Shown: positions 1 through 10,235, counted from the first letter of the stretch. The stretch: DNA of 63,347 nt from Rubrivivax sp. (GCA_016790225.1 JAEUOZ010000068.1:1-63347); one strand, 5' to 3'. Numbers and translations: made by a program. The notes: generated from the sequence alone by a model not told the origin.

Positions 1-53
1 GCCTTGGCGTTGTTGATCCGAGTGGGCGTGAGGGTGTAGTTGCTCAGTCGCAT
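1..53 (-). CDS. 5' end of an unidentified gene leaving the window (possible tyrosine integrase)
   Basis: The first 17 codons of a minus-strand reading frame are visible, starting with ATG at 53 and running off the left edge. The N-terminus reads MRLSNYTLTPTRINNAK, which resembles the start of the Arm DNA-binding (DUF4102) domain of phage or island integrases, where a 'TPTRINNAKA'-like stretch is common. Its position directly behind the 3' end of icd, a known integration hotspot in enterobacteria, fits an integrase, but 17 residues cannot prove it. Short repeats lie immediately upstream. Confidence 0.35.
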   Translation of the reverse strand, partial: MRLSNYTLTPTRINNAK

Positions 54-57
54 GCGT

Positions 58-182
58 CGTCTCCCGACACTTTTCAGCCACCTCCAAGTGGAGGAATTTG
101 GGCCGTTTCGGGCCCCGTCTCCCGTCAATTTCCCCTCCAAAATGGCGGGATTTCGTGGTCTGCCGTGAGACGTGCTGAAAAG
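58..182. repeat. Short direct and inverted repeats between icd and the leftward gene
   Basis: CGTCTCCCGACA (58-69) and CGTCTCCCGTCA (116-127) are near-identical 12-mers 58 bases apart. CTTTTCAGC (70-78) is the exact reverse complement of GCTGAAAAG (174-182). CCTCCA/TGGAGG (81-94) forms a small hairpin. They sit in the upstream region of the gene at 1-53 and could be arm-type or regulatory binding sites, but no function is established. Confidence 0.4.
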
Positions 183-219
183 ACGAAGCCCCTGACTTCT
201 TCAACAAAATCAGGGGCTT
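178..219 (-). terminator. Intrinsic terminator of icd
   Basis: AAGCCCCTGA (186-195) pairs perfectly with TCAGGGGCTT (210-219) across a 14-base loop. On the minus strand the stem is followed by CGTCTTTTC, a short T-rich run. It lies 32 bases after the icd stop codon and is correctly oriented to end the icd transcript. Confidence 0.65.
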
Positions 220-250
220 ACGGGGCGTCAAGAGACGCGGTGGGACGGCT

Positions 251-1504
251 TCACATGTGGTCGATCATCACCTGCCCGAAGCCGGAGCAGGACACCTGCG
301 TCGCGCCGTCCATCAAACGTGCGAAGTCATAGGTGACCTTCTTGCTGGCGATGGAGCGTTCCATCGATGCAATGATCAGGTCGGCCGCCTCGGTCCAGCC
401 CATGTGGCGCAGCATCATCTCGGCGCTGAGGATCTCGGAGCCGGGGTTCACATAGTCCTTGCCGGCGTACTTGGGCGCGGTGCCATGGGTGGCTTCGAAC
501 ATGGCGACGGAGTCGCTCAGGTTGGCACCCGGTGCGATGCCGATGCCGCCCACCTGGGCGGCCAGCGCGTCGGAGACGTAATCGCCGTTCAGGTTCAGCG
601 TGGCGATCACGGAGTATTCGGCCGGGCGCAGCAGGATCTGCTGCAGGAAGGCGTCGGCGATCGAATCCTTGATGATGATCTCGCGGCCGGTCTTCGGGCT
701 CTTGATCTTGCACCACGGGCCGCCGTCGATCAGCTCGGCACCGAACTCGCGCTGGGCCAACGCATAGCTCCAGTCGCGGAAGCCCCCTTCGGTGAACTTC
801 ATGATGTTGCCCTTGTGCACGATCGTCACGCTGGGCTTGTCGTTGTCGATCGCGTACTGGATGGCCTTGCGCACCAGACGCTCGGTACCTTCGCGGCTGA
901 CCGGCTTGATGCCGATGCCCGAGGTGCCGGGGAAGCGGATCTTCTTGACGCCCATTTCCTTGATCAGGAAATCGATGACCTTCTTGGCCTTGTCGGTCTC
1001 GGCCTCGTATTCGATGCCGGCGTAGATGTCTTCGCTGTTCTCCCGGAAGATGACCATGTTGGTCTTTTCCGGCTCCTTCAGCGGGCTGGGAACGCCCTTG
1101 AAGTACTGGATCGGGCGCAGGCAGACATAGAGATCGAGCTCCTGGCGCAGCGCGACGTTCAGGCTGCGGATGCCGCCGCCCACGGGCGTGGTCAGCGGGC
1201 CCTTGATGGACACCACGTACTCGCGCACGATGTCCAGCGTCTCCTGGGGCAGCCAGACATCCGGCCCGTAGACCTTGGTGCTCTTCTCGCCGGCGTAGAC
1301 CTCCATCCAGTGGATCTTGCGCTTGCCGGCGTAGCTCTTGGCCACCGCCGCATCCACCACCTTGAGCATCACCGGGGTGATGTCGAACCCGGTGCCATCC
1401 CCTTCGATGTAAGGAATGATCGGTTGATCTGGCACGTTCAGCGAGAAGTCTGCATTGACCGTGATCTTCTGGCCTCCGGCCGGAACCTTGACGTGCTGGT
1501 ACAT
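251..1504 (-). CDS. icd: NADP-dependent isocitrate dehydrogenase
   Basis: A 417-residue cytoplasmic TCA-cycle enzyme that converts isocitrate to 2-oxoglutarate and CO2 with NADP+. The length equals that of the E. coli homodimeric enzyme (416). The substrate-binding loop [19 protein letters not shown] carries the serine that AceK phosphorylates in E. coli. [11 protein letters not shown] and the C-terminal metal/NADP region ([23 protein letters not shown]) are intact. The gene is single, divergent from the small exported protein at 1660, and followed by its own hairpin terminator. Confidence 0.97.
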   Translation of the reverse strand: MYQHVKVPAGGQKITVNADFSLNVPDQPIIPYIEGDGTGFDITPVMLKVVDAAVAKSYAGKRKIHWMEVYAGEKSTKVYGPDVWLPQETLDIVREYVVSIKGPLTTPVGGGIRSLNVALRQELDLYVCLRPIQYFKGVPSPLKEPEKTNMVIFRENSEDIYAGIEYEAETDKAKKVIDFLIKEMGVKKIRFPGTSGIGIKPVSREGTERLVRKAIQYAIDNDKPSVTIVHKGNIMKFTEGGFRDWSYALAQREFGAELIDGGPWCKIKSPKTGREIIIKDSIADAFLQQILLRPAEYSVIATLNLNGDYVSDALAAQVGGIGIAPGANLSDSVAMFEATHGTAPKYAGKDYVNPGSEILSAEMMLRHMGWTEAADLIIASMERSIASKKVTYDFARLMDGATQVSCSGFGQVMIDHM

Positions 1505-1583
1505 GGGGCGGGTCTCTTCCAGTCTGTTGGTGGTGAGGAATTCAACCCAAAATTCTATGCGACCCTTCTGTCAACCGTCTGAC

Positions 1584-1640
1584 CCGTGACCGCGTTCACG
1601 GATCACCGCACACGCGGTTTTCACTGAATTGAACGTTCAA
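1584..1640. promoter_or_regulatory. Cluster of inverted repeats in the icd / small-protein divergent region
   Basis: Three perfect inverted repeats lie in 57 bases: CCGTGA (1584-1589) with TCACGG (1596-1601), CCGCGT (1590-1595) with ACGCGG (1612-1617), and the 12-base palindrome TTGAACGTTCAA (1629-1640). The last ends 19 bases before the start codon at 1660. They may be operators or 5'-UTR structure for the small exported protein; no regulator can be named. Confidence 0.35.
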
Positions 1641-1659
1641 CGACAGAAAGGTATTTGAG

Positions 1660-1854
1660 ATGAACAAGATCCTGGCCGCCCTCATCGCCGCTGCTTTCGC
1701 TACCGGCGCCTACGCCGCCGACGCGAAGAAGGACGAGAAGAAGGACGCCAAGCCGGCTGCCGCCGCCGCTTCGGCCGCCAAGAAGGACGAGAAGAAGGCT
1801 GATGCCAAGCCTGCTGCCGCCCCGGCCGCCAAGAAGGAAGAGAAGAAGCAGTAA
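1660..1854 (+). CDS. Small secreted Ala/Lys-rich protein
   Basis: A 64-residue protein with an N-terminal signal peptide (MNKILAALIAAAFATGAYAA, predicted cleavage after AYA). The mature part is almost only Ala, Lys, Glu, Asp and Pro in imperfect repeats (AKKDEKK, DAKPAAA, AKKEEKK). It is expected to be disordered, highly charged and periplasmic or secreted. Similar low-complexity peptides are annotated as hypothetical in Burkholderiales. AAAGG sits upstream of the ATG, and a strong terminator follows 49 bases after the stop, so this is a monocistronic and probably well expressed gene. Function unknown. Confidence 0.8.
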   Translation: MNKILAALIAAAFATGAYAADAKKDEKKDAKPAAAAASAAKKDEKKADAKPAAAPAAKKEEKKQ

Positions 1855-1902
1855 TGCTTTTTCCGCAGCCGCCGGTTCCGTGCCGGCAGCTGTACCAGGA
1901 AG

Positions 1903-1930
1903 AACCCGGTCTTGCGCCGGGTTTTTTCTT
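1903..1930 (+). terminator. Intrinsic terminator of the small Ala/Lys-rich gene
   Basis: AACCCGG (1903-1909) pairs with CCGGGTT (1917-1923) and is followed by TTTTCTTTT. This is a textbook rho-independent terminator on the plus strand. Confidence 0.85.
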
Positions 1931-2010
1931 TTGGGGCGTTCTTTGGGGACGTTCTTTTGGGGCCCGTCTCGCCTGAGGCTTGCTCGCCAGCGGCCACTCG
2001 GCCCCGCCAA

Positions 2011-2718
2011 CTACGTGGCGCAGTACGCCACGATCTGGCCCCAGAGGTCGTGCCCGACGGCCCAACCTGATCCCAGCACCAGGGCCAGCCCGGCCAGGCG
2101 CACGGCCCAGCTGACGGCACGGCCGCCAGAGCGTCCCGCATAGCGCGCAAGCACCGGCACGGCATGCAGGCCGAGCGCGGAGGTTGCGGCAAACGCGGCC
2201 ATCGCTGCCGCTCCCACCTGGGGTGTGTTGGCCAGACCGGCGACCACGAGGGCAGACTGAAGCAGGCCGCAGGGCCAGGCCACCCAGACCGACCCGGCGG
2301 CCGCAGCCGACCAGGGCGTCTGCATCAACTTCCAGCCGCCACCACCGGCCACCGCGGCTGGTGCGAGCTCAGTTGAGCGCTGGCGGCCCAGTCGCGTCAT
2401 GAATTCAGGCTGTCGGCCCGTGAACAGCAGCCACAGCCCCAGGGCGAGCGCTGCCATGTGCAGCAGGCTCCACAGCGGCCTGATCACCGGCGCAGCTGAT
2501 CCGGCCAAGGCCAGGAGGCCGACGCCCGCCGCCAGCAGCGCACCCGCCGTGGCATAGCCCAGGCCCCGCGCCAGGTGAAAGCTCACGGCCCGCGGCGTGG
2601 GCTCCCGGCCCCCGCAAGAACCGACCACCGCTGCGCAGGAGGCGCCACACATGGCAGCGCAGTGGGGTGCGCCGGCGAGGCCCAGCAAGGCGGCGCTGGC
2701 GATCAGTGCGAGATCCAT
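2011..2718 (-). CDS. TauE/SafE (UreH-domain) family membrane protein of the cco region
   Basis: A 235-residue polytopic inner-membrane protein with about six hydrophobic segments. It carries the GAPHCAAMCG motif near residue 16 that marks the UreH-like transmembrane family (PF13386, annotated sulfite exporter TauE/SafE). Relatives commonly sit in cbb3-oxidase clusters and are suspected of metal or thiol transport for oxidase assembly; the Cys/His/Met-rich first helix is compatible with copper handling, which is inference. It lies 36 bases downstream of hemN on the same strand and is probably co-transcribed with it. Confidence 0.8.
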   Translation of the reverse strand: MDLALIASAALLGLAGAPHCAAMCGASCAAVVGSCGGREPTPRAVSFHLARGLGYATAGALLAAGVGLLALAGSAAPVIRPLWSLLHMAALALGLWLLFTGRQPEFMTRLGRQRSTELAPAAVAGGGGWKLMQTPWSAAAAGSVWVAWPCGLLQSALVVAGLANTPQVGAAAMAAFAATSALGLHAVPVLARYAGRSGGRAVSWAVRLAGLALVLGSGWAVGHDLWGQIVAYCAT

Positions 2719-2754
2719 CGATCAGCCCACTGACTTCGGCCCAGGTCCACGGAA

Positions 2755-4137
2755 CTAGATGATTCGGGAGAAGCGGGCGCGGGTCTGGTCGGCATGCACG
2801 TAGCGGTCGAACACCATCGCGATGCCGCGCACGAAGTACCAGCCCAGCGCCGTCACCTGGATCGAAGCACCGTCCAGCTCGACCAGCCCCTCGCGAGCGA
2901 TCGGCTCAAGGCGTTCCAGCTCTGAAGCGAAGTACTCCTTCATGTGGATCAGGTGAGCCAGTTCGATCGATTCGAACTCGACGCGCCCCTGGCACATGAT
3001 GGCCATGATCACGGCGCGGCGCACCAGATCATCGCGAGAAGCCGCAAGGCCGCGCACGGTGGGAAAGCGGCGCTGGTGGATGGCGTCGTAGTACTCCTCC
3101 AGGGTCTTGGCGTTCTGGCTGTAGGTGGAGCCCATCCTGCCGATGGCGGAGACCCCCAGCGCGATCAGGTCGCAATCAGGCTGCGTGCTGTAGCCCTGGA
3201 AGTTCCGGTGCAGGCGCCCTTGCCGCTTGGCAATCGCCAGCGCATCGGTCGGCAAGGCAAAGTGATCCATGCCGATGTAGGCGTAGCCGTGGCCCAGGAA
3301 ACCTGCGATCGCGCCGCCCAGCATGCGCAGGCGGGTCTCCGCGCTGGGCAGTTGAGCCGAATCGATGCGCCGTTGCGGCTTGAAGCGGTCAGGCAGGTGG
3401 GCGTAGGCGTACAGCGCGATGCGATCCGGACGCAGAGCCGCCACTTGCGATACGGTGCGCTCGAACGATGCGGCCGTCTGCAGCGGCAAGCCATAGATCA
3501 GATCGGCATTGATGGAATCGAAGGCCAGGGCGCGGGCAGCATGAACCAGATCCCGCACGTTTTCATAGGGCTGGATGCGGTGCACGGCTTTCTGCACATC
3601 CGGATCGAAATCCTGGATGCCGAAACTGAGGCGGTTGAAACCCAGCTCGCGCAGGAACTTCAGCCGCGTCGCATCGGCGGTGCGCGGATCCACCTCGATC
3701 GACACCTCGGCAGCCGGCAGGATGCGGAAGGCCTTCCGCAGCGAATTCATCAGGCGCTCGAGTTCGGCATCCGACAGGAACGTCGGTGTCCCGCCGCCGA
3801 AATGAAGCTGCGAGACCGCCTGCCCGAGGCCCAGCTCGGCCACATGAAGGTCGATCTCGGTTTCCAGCGCGTGCAGGTATTCCGCCGCCCGCTCGTGGTG
3901 GCGCGTCACGATCTTGTTGCAGGCGCAGTAGTAGCAGACCGATTCGCAGAAAGGAATGTGCAGGTAGACGGAGAGCGCCGCTGCGCCGCCGATGCGAACA
4001 CCCGCCGAGCGCTCGCGCAGGGCCTGCGCATAGTCCGGTGGACCGAAAGCCTCGACAAAACGGTCGGCCGTCGGGTAGGAGGTATAGCGCGGGCCCGGCA
4101 CGTCGAGCCGCCGTAGCAGGCTTTCGGGGATCACCAT
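2755..4137 (-). CDS. hemN: Oxygen-independent coproporphyrinogen III oxidase
   Basis: A radical-SAM enzyme that converts coproporphyrinogen III to protoporphyrinogen IX without O2, supplying haem for cbb3 oxidase and nitrate reductase under micro-oxic conditions. GPRYTSYPT precedes the cluster motif C64-x3-C68-x2-C71-x-C73 (CESVCYYCAC), which is diagnostic of HemN rather than HemW. The ATG at 4137 was chosen because AGGA lies seven bases before it and it gives 460 residues (E. coli 457). Upstream ATG 4164 and GTG 4182 are in frame but have no clear ribosome site. The gene is divergent from fnr. Confidence 0.95.
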   Translation of the reverse strand: MVIPESLLRRLDVPGPRYTSYPTADRFVEAFGPPDYAQALRERSAGVRIGGAAALSVYLHIPFCESVCYYCACNKIVTRHHERAAEYLHALETEIDLHVAELGLGQAVSQLHFGGGTPTFLSDAELERLMNSLRKAFRILPAAEVSIEVDPRTADATRLKFLRELGFNRLSFGIQDFDPDVQKAVHRIQPYENVRDLVHAARALAFDSINADLIYGLPLQTAASFERTVSQVAALRPDRIALYAYAHLPDRFKPQRRIDSAQLPSAETRLRMLGGAIAGFLGHGYAYIGMDHFALPTDALAIAKRQGRLHRNFQGYSTQPDCDLIALGVSAIGRMGSTYSQNAKTLEEYYDAIHQRRFPTVRGLAASRDDLVRRAVIMAIMCQGRVEFESIELAHLIHMKEYFASELERLEPIAREGLVELDGASIQVTALGWYFVRGIAMVFDRYVHADQTRARFSRII

Positions 4138-4292
4138 TTCCGCGTCCTGGGATACAAGGGTCATGAGGCGTAAACTGTGCACCAGGATCCGGGGACGTCG
4201 TTGACATGGCGCAAGGGGTGTGTCCTGCGCCAGGCTGCAACGGTCAAGGTCCGATCAAACAAGTCCTTGCGACCACTGCCACAGGAACCACC

Positions 4293-5021
4293 GTGACAAC
4301 TTCGTTGCGCCTCGAGCCCCTCAAGGCTGCGTGTTCGACCTGCAATCTGCGCGAACTGTGCTTGCCGGTGGGCATGTCGCCCGAGCAATTGACGCGCCTG
4401 GACCACATGATCGCGGCGCGGCGCAGCGTCCCACGCGGCGAAACACTCTTTCGCGCCGGCGATACCTTCCAGAGCCTTTACGCGGTCCGCACAGGGTTCT
4501 TCAAGACTTGTGTTTCCTCTGAAGACGGGCGGGATCAGGTCACGGGTTTCCAGATGTCCGGCGAGCTGCTGGGCCTGGATGGCATCAGCAGCGACCGCCA
4601 CACCTGCGATGCCGTCGCGCTTGAGGATTCCACGGTTTGCGTGATCCATTACCAGGAGCTTGAGACCGTTTCCCACGAGATCACGGATCTCCAGCGTGTC
4701 TTCCACAAGATCATGAGCCGGGAAATCGTCCGCGACCATGGCGTGATGCTGCTGCTGGGAAGCATGCGCGCCGAGGAGCGCCTCGCGGCCTTCCTGCTGA
4801 ACCTGACCCAGCGACTGCACATGCGCGGCTACTCGCAGACGGCGCTGATCCTGCGCATGACGCGTGAAGAGATCGGCAGCTACCTGGGCCTGAAGCTGGA
4901 AACCGTCAGCCGCACATTCTCGAAATTTCAGGACGAGGGCATCCTGGAGGTCAAGCAGCGGCAGATCCGCATCCTGGATCAGGATGCGTTGAAGCGCCTG
5001 GTCAACAACACGTCCTGCTGA
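4293..5021 (+). CDS. fnr: FNR-type oxygen-sensing transcription regulator
   Basis: A CRP/FNR-family activator that binds DNA only when its [4Fe-4S] cluster is intact without oxygen. Numbered from the GTG at 4293, the cluster ligands are C14, C17 and C23 (CSTCNLRELC) plus C116 (DSTVC), matching E. coli C20/C23/C29/C122. A cyclic-nucleotide-like beta-barrel, a dimer helix and an HTH with the E-x2-SR recognition pattern (ETVSRTF) follow. The GTG start gives 242 residues and has AGGA six bases upstream. An in-frame ATG at 4206 would add 29 residues but lacks a ribosome site. Targets probably include ccoN in this window. Confidence 0.93.
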   Translation: MTTSLRLEPLKAACSTCNLRELCLPVGMSPEQLTRLDHMIAARRSVPRGETLFRAGDTFQSLYAVRTGFFKTCVSSEDGRDQVTGFQMSGELLGLDGISSDRHTCDAVALEDSTVCVIHYQELETVSHEITDLQRVFHKIMSREIVRDHGVMLLLGSMRAEERLAAFLLNLTQRLHMRGYSQTALILRMTREEIGSYLGLKLETVSRTFSKFQDEGILEVKQRQIRILDQDALKRLVNNTSC

Positions 5022-5045
5022 ACGCCCACTCCGGGCGCCCAGGCA

Positions 5046-5327
5046 CTAGACGGCCCCGGGTTTGCTCTCGGCCAGCCGGTCGTTCTGCGAGGCCAGCAGC
5101 GCGCTGGCAGCACTGGCTGCCGCGATGACGGCCCAGAAGATCAGAAAGCTGATGGTGTAGACCGCTTGCCGAGACAGCTCGACGGGCGGCCCGCCGAACC
5201 AGGTCAGCGACTCCGGATCGACCACCACGAAGACCAGCGCTTCCAGGACCCCGGCCATCACGAATGCGGGCCAGAGCACCAGCAAGACGCGTTCGACCCT
5301 GCCCATGGGCGCCGACATGACGATCAC
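5046..5327 (-). CDS. Small two-helix membrane protein at the end of the cco operon
   Basis: A 93-residue protein with two predicted transmembrane segments (about residues 13-33 and 53-78) and a polar tail. It starts with GTG at 5327, overlapping the stop of the FixH-like gene by four bases (GTGA), so it is translationally coupled; ATG at 5318 is an alternative start. It is the last gene of the minus-strand cco block and convergent with fnr. The family is not recognised. Position suggests a cbb3 oxidase accessory role, which is inference. Confidence 0.7.
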   Translation of the reverse strand: MIVMSAPMGRVERVLLVLWPAFVMAGVLEALVFVVVDPESLTWFGGPPVELSRQAVYTISFLIFWAVIAAASAASALLASQNDRLAESKPGAV

Positions 5328-5560
5328 CTGTGATCTGTCGGGGTGGCCGCGTGGTTTCGGCCCTGCATCGCCGGCCGATCGGAAAACTTGACTTCCGGGT
5401 TCCGGTCGAGCACCGGATCAGCGCCCTTGACCGCGATGACGGCAGTGACGATCCCGGCCACCACCACGACGGCCGGGCCGCTGATCACCAGCCACACCAT
5501 CGGGATGCGCCACCACGGAATGTGCGGCCCCTGATCGGAACGTGAGCGAGAAGCAGCCAT
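5324..5560 (-). CDS. Short FixH/CcoH-like cbb3 assembly protein
   Basis: 78 residues with a single N-terminal membrane helix (PWWRIPMVWLVISGPAVVVV) and a short polar tail with DPVLDRNPE. Betaproteobacterial cbb3 clusters often carry such a mini protein annotated FixH. Full-length FixH/CcoH is about 150-170 residues with a periplasmic domain that is absent here. CcoH stabilises the CcoNOQP complex during assembly. It starts three bases after ccoG ends and overlaps the next gene, so it is within the operon. Confidence 0.75.
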   Translation of the reverse strand: MAASRSRSDQGPHIPWWRIPMVWLVISGPAVVVVAGIVTAVIAVKGADPVLDRNPEVKFSDRPAMQGRNHAATPTDHR

Positions 5561-5563
5561 GGA

Positions 5564-7027
<1,464 letters not shown>

Positions 7028-7047
7028 GGGTTGTCAGCGGCTTGAGG

Positions 7048-7965
7048 TCACTTCTGCGCGACAGCCGACGTGCTCTGCGACAGGTTCAGGACATAGGCCG
7101 ACAGCACATGAACCTGATCGGCCGTCAGCAGGCGCCCTTGGGGCGGCATCACGTTGGTGCGGCCTTCATTGATGATCTTCGTGATCGCGGCTTCGCCGAA
7201 GCCGTGCAGCCACACCTTGTCGGTCAGGTTGGGGGCACCCAGCGCCTGGTTCCCCTTGCCATCGGCGCCGTGGCAGGCCGCGCAGGCGCCGAACTTCGCC
7301 TTGCCCAGGCTGGCGGCGACGGAGTCATGAGCGCTGCCCGAGAGGCTCAGCACGTATTGCGACAGGTTCTTCACGTCTTCCGCGCTGCCCACGGCGGCGC
7401 CCATCGGCGGCATCACGCCGGTACGACCTTCCTTGATGACCTTGGCGACGTACTCAGCGCCGGTGCCGCCCAGCCAGTCGGCGTCCGCCAGATTGGGGAA
7501 GCCCTTGCTGCCGCGTCCATCGGAGCCATGGCAAGCCGCGCAGTTGTTCAGGTAGAGGCGTTCGCCAATGCCCATCGCGCCAGAGTCCTTGGCCAGATCG
7601 GCCGCCGACATCGTCTTGTACTTGGCGTACACCGGCGCCATGGAGGCCAGGTGCTTGTCGGTCTCGGTCTGCAGTTGACCCGCGCTGGACCACTTCAAGG
7701 TACCTGCATTGCTGCCCAGACCCGGGTAGAAGGCCAGATAGACCGCGGCAAAGACCACCGTGATCACGAAGAGCCACATCCACCACCGCGGCAGCGGGTT
7801 GTTGAGCTCCTTGAGATCCTCGTCCCAGACGTGGCCCGTGGTGTTGTCGTCGGCCATGACCTGGCGCCGGCTGGCGATGACCAGCAGCACAAGGCAGGCG
7901 ATGAGACTGATGACGGTGATCGCGGCGACAAACAGCGACCATCCACCAGAAACAAAGTCACTCAT
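7048..7965 (-). CDS. ccoP: cbb3 cytochrome c oxidase subunit III, dihaem cytochrome c
   Basis: A 305-residue membrane-anchored dihaem cytochrome c that passes electrons toward CcoO/CcoN. Two N-terminal membrane helices (about 10-32 and 62-80) are joined by a cytoplasmic loop with the conserved ELNNPLPRWW. Haem sites are C142-x2-C145-H146 and C228-x2-C231-H232, with Met ligand regions RTGVMPPMG and RTNVMPPQG. The ATG overlaps the ccoQ stop (ATGA), indicating coupled translation. Confidence 0.97.
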   Translation of the reverse strand: MSDFVSGGWSLFVAAITVISLIACLVLLVIASRRQVMADDNTTGHVWDEDLKELNNPLPRWWMWLFVITVVFAAVYLAFYPGLGSNAGTLKWSSAGQLQTETDKHLASMAPVYAKYKTMSAADLAKDSGAMGIGERLYLNNCAACHGSDGRGSKGFPNLADADWLGGTGAEYVAKVIKEGRTGVMPPMGAAVGSAEDVKNLSQYVLSLSGSAHDSVAASLGKAKFGACAACHGADGKGNQALGAPNLTDKVWLHGFGEAAITKIINEGRTNVMPPQGRLLTADQVHVLSAYVLNLSQSTSAVAQK

Positions 7966-8129
7966 TTCGGTTCTCCTGTCGCAGGCTCGTTTGCCTCTCC
8001 GGCAAACGGCAGACCTGCTGCCTCATCAAATGCATCCTTGCGCGAGCGCTGCCACGTCCATACGGTGATGGCCAGGAACAGCACCAGGCTGACGACAGTC
8101 ACCAGGCTGCGCATGTCATTGATATCCAT
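7962..8129 (-). CDS. ccoQ: cbb3 oxidase subunit IV
   Basis: A 55-residue protein found by reading between ccoO and ccoP. It has one membrane helix (RSLVTVVSLVLFLAITVW) followed by WQRSRKDAFDEAA, the usual CcoQ juncture. GGAGG lies seven bases before the ATG at 8129, and the stop overlaps the ccoP start by four bases. CcoQ stabilises the cbb3 complex, particularly its CcoP interaction. Confidence 0.93.
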   Translation of the reverse strand: MDINDMRSLVTVVSLVLFLAITVWTWQRSRKDAFDEAAGLPFAGEANEPATGEPK

Positions 8130-8149
8130 GATGGATGCCTCCTGTGCGG

Positions 8150-8776
8150 TTACTTGGCGCCCGCGGTGCCCAGCACCTGCAGGTAGGCGACGATGGCGTC
8201 GAGCTCGGTCTTGCCCTTCACCTCATCAGCAGCCTTGGCGATCTCGTCATCGGTGTACGGAACACCGACCATGCGCAGGGCCTTCATCTTGGGCGCGAGC
8301 TCCGCCGGATTGAGCGCCGCGCTCTCCAGCCAGGGGTAGTTGGGCATGTTCGACTCGGGCACCAGCGCGCGCGGGGCGATCAGGTGCAGGCGATGCCAGT
8401 CGTCGTTGTACTTGCCACCCACGCGGTGCAGATCAGGACCGGTCCGCTTGCTGCCCCACTGGAAGGGGTGGTCGTAGACGAACTCGCCAGCCTTCGAGAA
8501 GGTGCCGTAGCGCAGCGTCTCGGCACGGAACGGACGAACCATCTGCGAGTGGCAGTTGTAGCAGCCTTCGCGGATGTACACGTCACGGCCAGCCAGCTGC
8601 AGCGCGCTGTAGGGCTTGAGCCCTTCAGCGGCCTGGGTCGTGGAACGCTGGAAGAACAGCGGCACGATTTCCACCAGGCCACCGAAGAGGATCGCGACCA
8701 GGATCAGCACGATCATCAGGAAGTTGCTGGTCTCGATCTTCTCGTGACCGGAGGGCGCTTTTTGATTGTTAGCCAT
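8150..8776 (-). CDS. ccoO: cbb3 cytochrome c oxidase subunit II, monohaem cytochrome c
   Basis: A 208-residue protein with one N-terminal membrane anchor (about 18-42) and a periplasmic monohaem domain. The haem site is C72-x2-C75-H76 (CYNCHSQM), and the [10 protein letters not shown] region supplies the Met ligand. It conveys electrons from CcoP haem to the CcoN active site. ATG 8776 is preferred over the upstream in-frame start at 8812 because AGGAGG precedes it and the N-terminus (MANNQK) is typical. Confidence 0.96.
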   Translation of the reverse strand: MANNQKAPSGHEKIETSNFLMIVLILVAILFGGLVEIVPLFFQRSTTQAAEGLKPYSALQLAGRDVYIREGCYNCHSQMVRPFRAETLRYGTFSKAGEFVYDHPFQWGSKRTGPDLHRVGGKYNDDWHRLHLIAPRALVPESNMPNYPWLESAALNPAELAPKMKALRMVGVPYTDDEIAKAADEVKGKTELDAIVAYLQVLGTAGAK

Positions 8777-8792
8777 TTGGGTTTCCTCCTGA

Positions 8793-10235
8793 TCAGGCGT
8801 GCGCAGCGGCAACCGCCGGAACCGGCGTGTCGACAGCCTTGCCGACCATCACGGTCTTGAACACGTTCCAGCCCATGATGAGCATGCCGGTCAGGTACAG
8901 CAGGCCACCCGCCAGACGGATCACGTAGAACGGATAGGTCGCCTTCACGCTCTCGACGAAGCTGTAGACCAGCGTGCCGTCCGGATTGGTGGCGCGCCAC
9001 ATCAGGCCCTGCATGACACCGGCGATCCACATGGCAGCGATGTAGAGCACGATGCCGATCGTTGCGATCCAGAAGTGGAGCTCGATGGCCTTGGTGCTGT
9101 ACATGGTCTTGCGACCGAACATGCGCGGGATCAGGTGGTAGAGGCAGCCCATGGAGATCAGGCCCACCCAGCCGAGCGCACCGCTGTGCACGTGACCGAC
9201 GGTCCAATCCGTGTAGTGGGACAGCGCGTTGACGGTCTTGATGGACATCATGGGACCTTCGAACGTGCTCATGCCGTAGAACGACAGCGAGACGATCAGG
9301 AACTTCAGGACCGGGTCGTCACGCAGCTTGTGCCAGGCACCCGACAGCGTCATGATGCCGTTGATCATCCCGCCCCAGCTGGGAGCCAGCAGCACCAGCG
9401 AGAACAGCATGCCGATGCTCTGCGTCCAGTCCGGCAGCGCCGTGTAGTGCAGGTGGTGGGGGCCCGCCCACATGTAGGTGAAGATCAGCGCCCAGAAGTG
9501 CACGATCGACAGGCGGTAGCTGTAGACCGGCCGCTCGGCCTGCTTGGGGATGTAGTAGTACATCATCCCCAGGAAGCCCGCCGTGAGGAAGAAGCCCACG
9601 GCATTGTGGCCATACCACCACTGGACCATCGCATCCTGCACACCGGCGTAGGCCGAGTAGCTCTTGGTCAGGCTCACGGGAATGGCCGCACTGTTCACGA
9701 TGTGCAGCAGGGCGACGGCGAGAATGAACGCGCCGAAGAACCAGTTGGCCACGTAGATGTGCTTCACCTTGCGCGTGCCGATGGTGCCGAAGAACACTAC
9801 CGCGAAGGCAACCCACACCACGGCGATCAGCAGGTCGACGGGCCATTCAAGCTCGGCGTACTCCTTGCCGGACGTGATGCCCAGCGGGAGGGTGATCACC
9901 GCCAGCACGATGATCAGGTTCCAGCCCAGGAAGGTGAACATGGCCAAGCCGGGCATGAACAGCCGCGTTTGACATGTCCGCTGGACCACGTGATAGGCCG
10001 TCGCAAACAGCACGCAGCCGCCAAAGGCAAAGATCACCGCGTTCGTGTGCAAGGGCCGTAGACGGCCATAGCTCAGGAACGGCAAGGACGGCAGCAACTC
10101 CGGCCACGTCAACTGGGCGGCGATGATCACGCCGACCAGCATGCCCACGATGCCGTAGACCACGGCAACGAGGGAAAACAGGCGTACGACAGTGTCGGAA
10201 TACACCACCGGGCCTGCAGATTTGTTCTGCACCAT
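8793..10235 (-). CDS. ccoN: cbb3 cytochrome c oxidase catalytic subunit I
   Basis: A 480-residue polytopic haem-copper oxidase subunit (C family) with about 12 membrane helices. It carries low-spin haem b and the haem b3-CuB centre that reduces O2 and pumps protons at very low oxygen. The expected His motifs are present: [32 protein letters not shown] and [17 protein letters not shown] precedes the ATG. An FNR box lies 69 bases upstream, so the promoter here probably drives ccoNOQPG independently of ccoIS. Confidence 0.98.
   Translation of the reverse strand: MVQNKSAGPVVYSDTVVRLFSLVAVVYGIVGMLVGVIIAAQLTWPELLPSLPFLSYGRLRPLHTNAVIFAFGGCVLFATAYHVVQRTCQTRLFMPGLAMFTFLGWNLIIVLAVITLPLGITSGKEYAELEWPVDLLIAVVWVAFAVVFFGTIGTRKVKHIYVANWFFGAFILAVALLHIVNSAAIPVSLTKSYSAYAGVQDAMVQWWYGHNAVGFFLTAGFLGMMYYYIPKQAERPVYSYRLSIVHFWALIFTYMWAGPHHLHYTALPDWTQSIGMLFSLVLLAPSWGGMINGIMTLSGAWHKLRDDPVLKFLIVSLSFYGMSTFEGPMMSIKTVNALSHYTDWTVGHVHSGALGWVGLISMGCLYHLIPRMFGRKTMYSTKAIELHFWIATIGIVLYIAAMWIAGVMQGLMWRATNPDGTLVYSFVESVKATYPFYVIRLAGGLLYLTGMLIMGWNVFKTVMVGKAVDTPVPAVAAAHA

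Noticed and set aside
257..1582. Plus-strand frame of 441 codons opposite icd
   Set aside because: It is an antisense shadow of a highly conserved enzyme with no family features.
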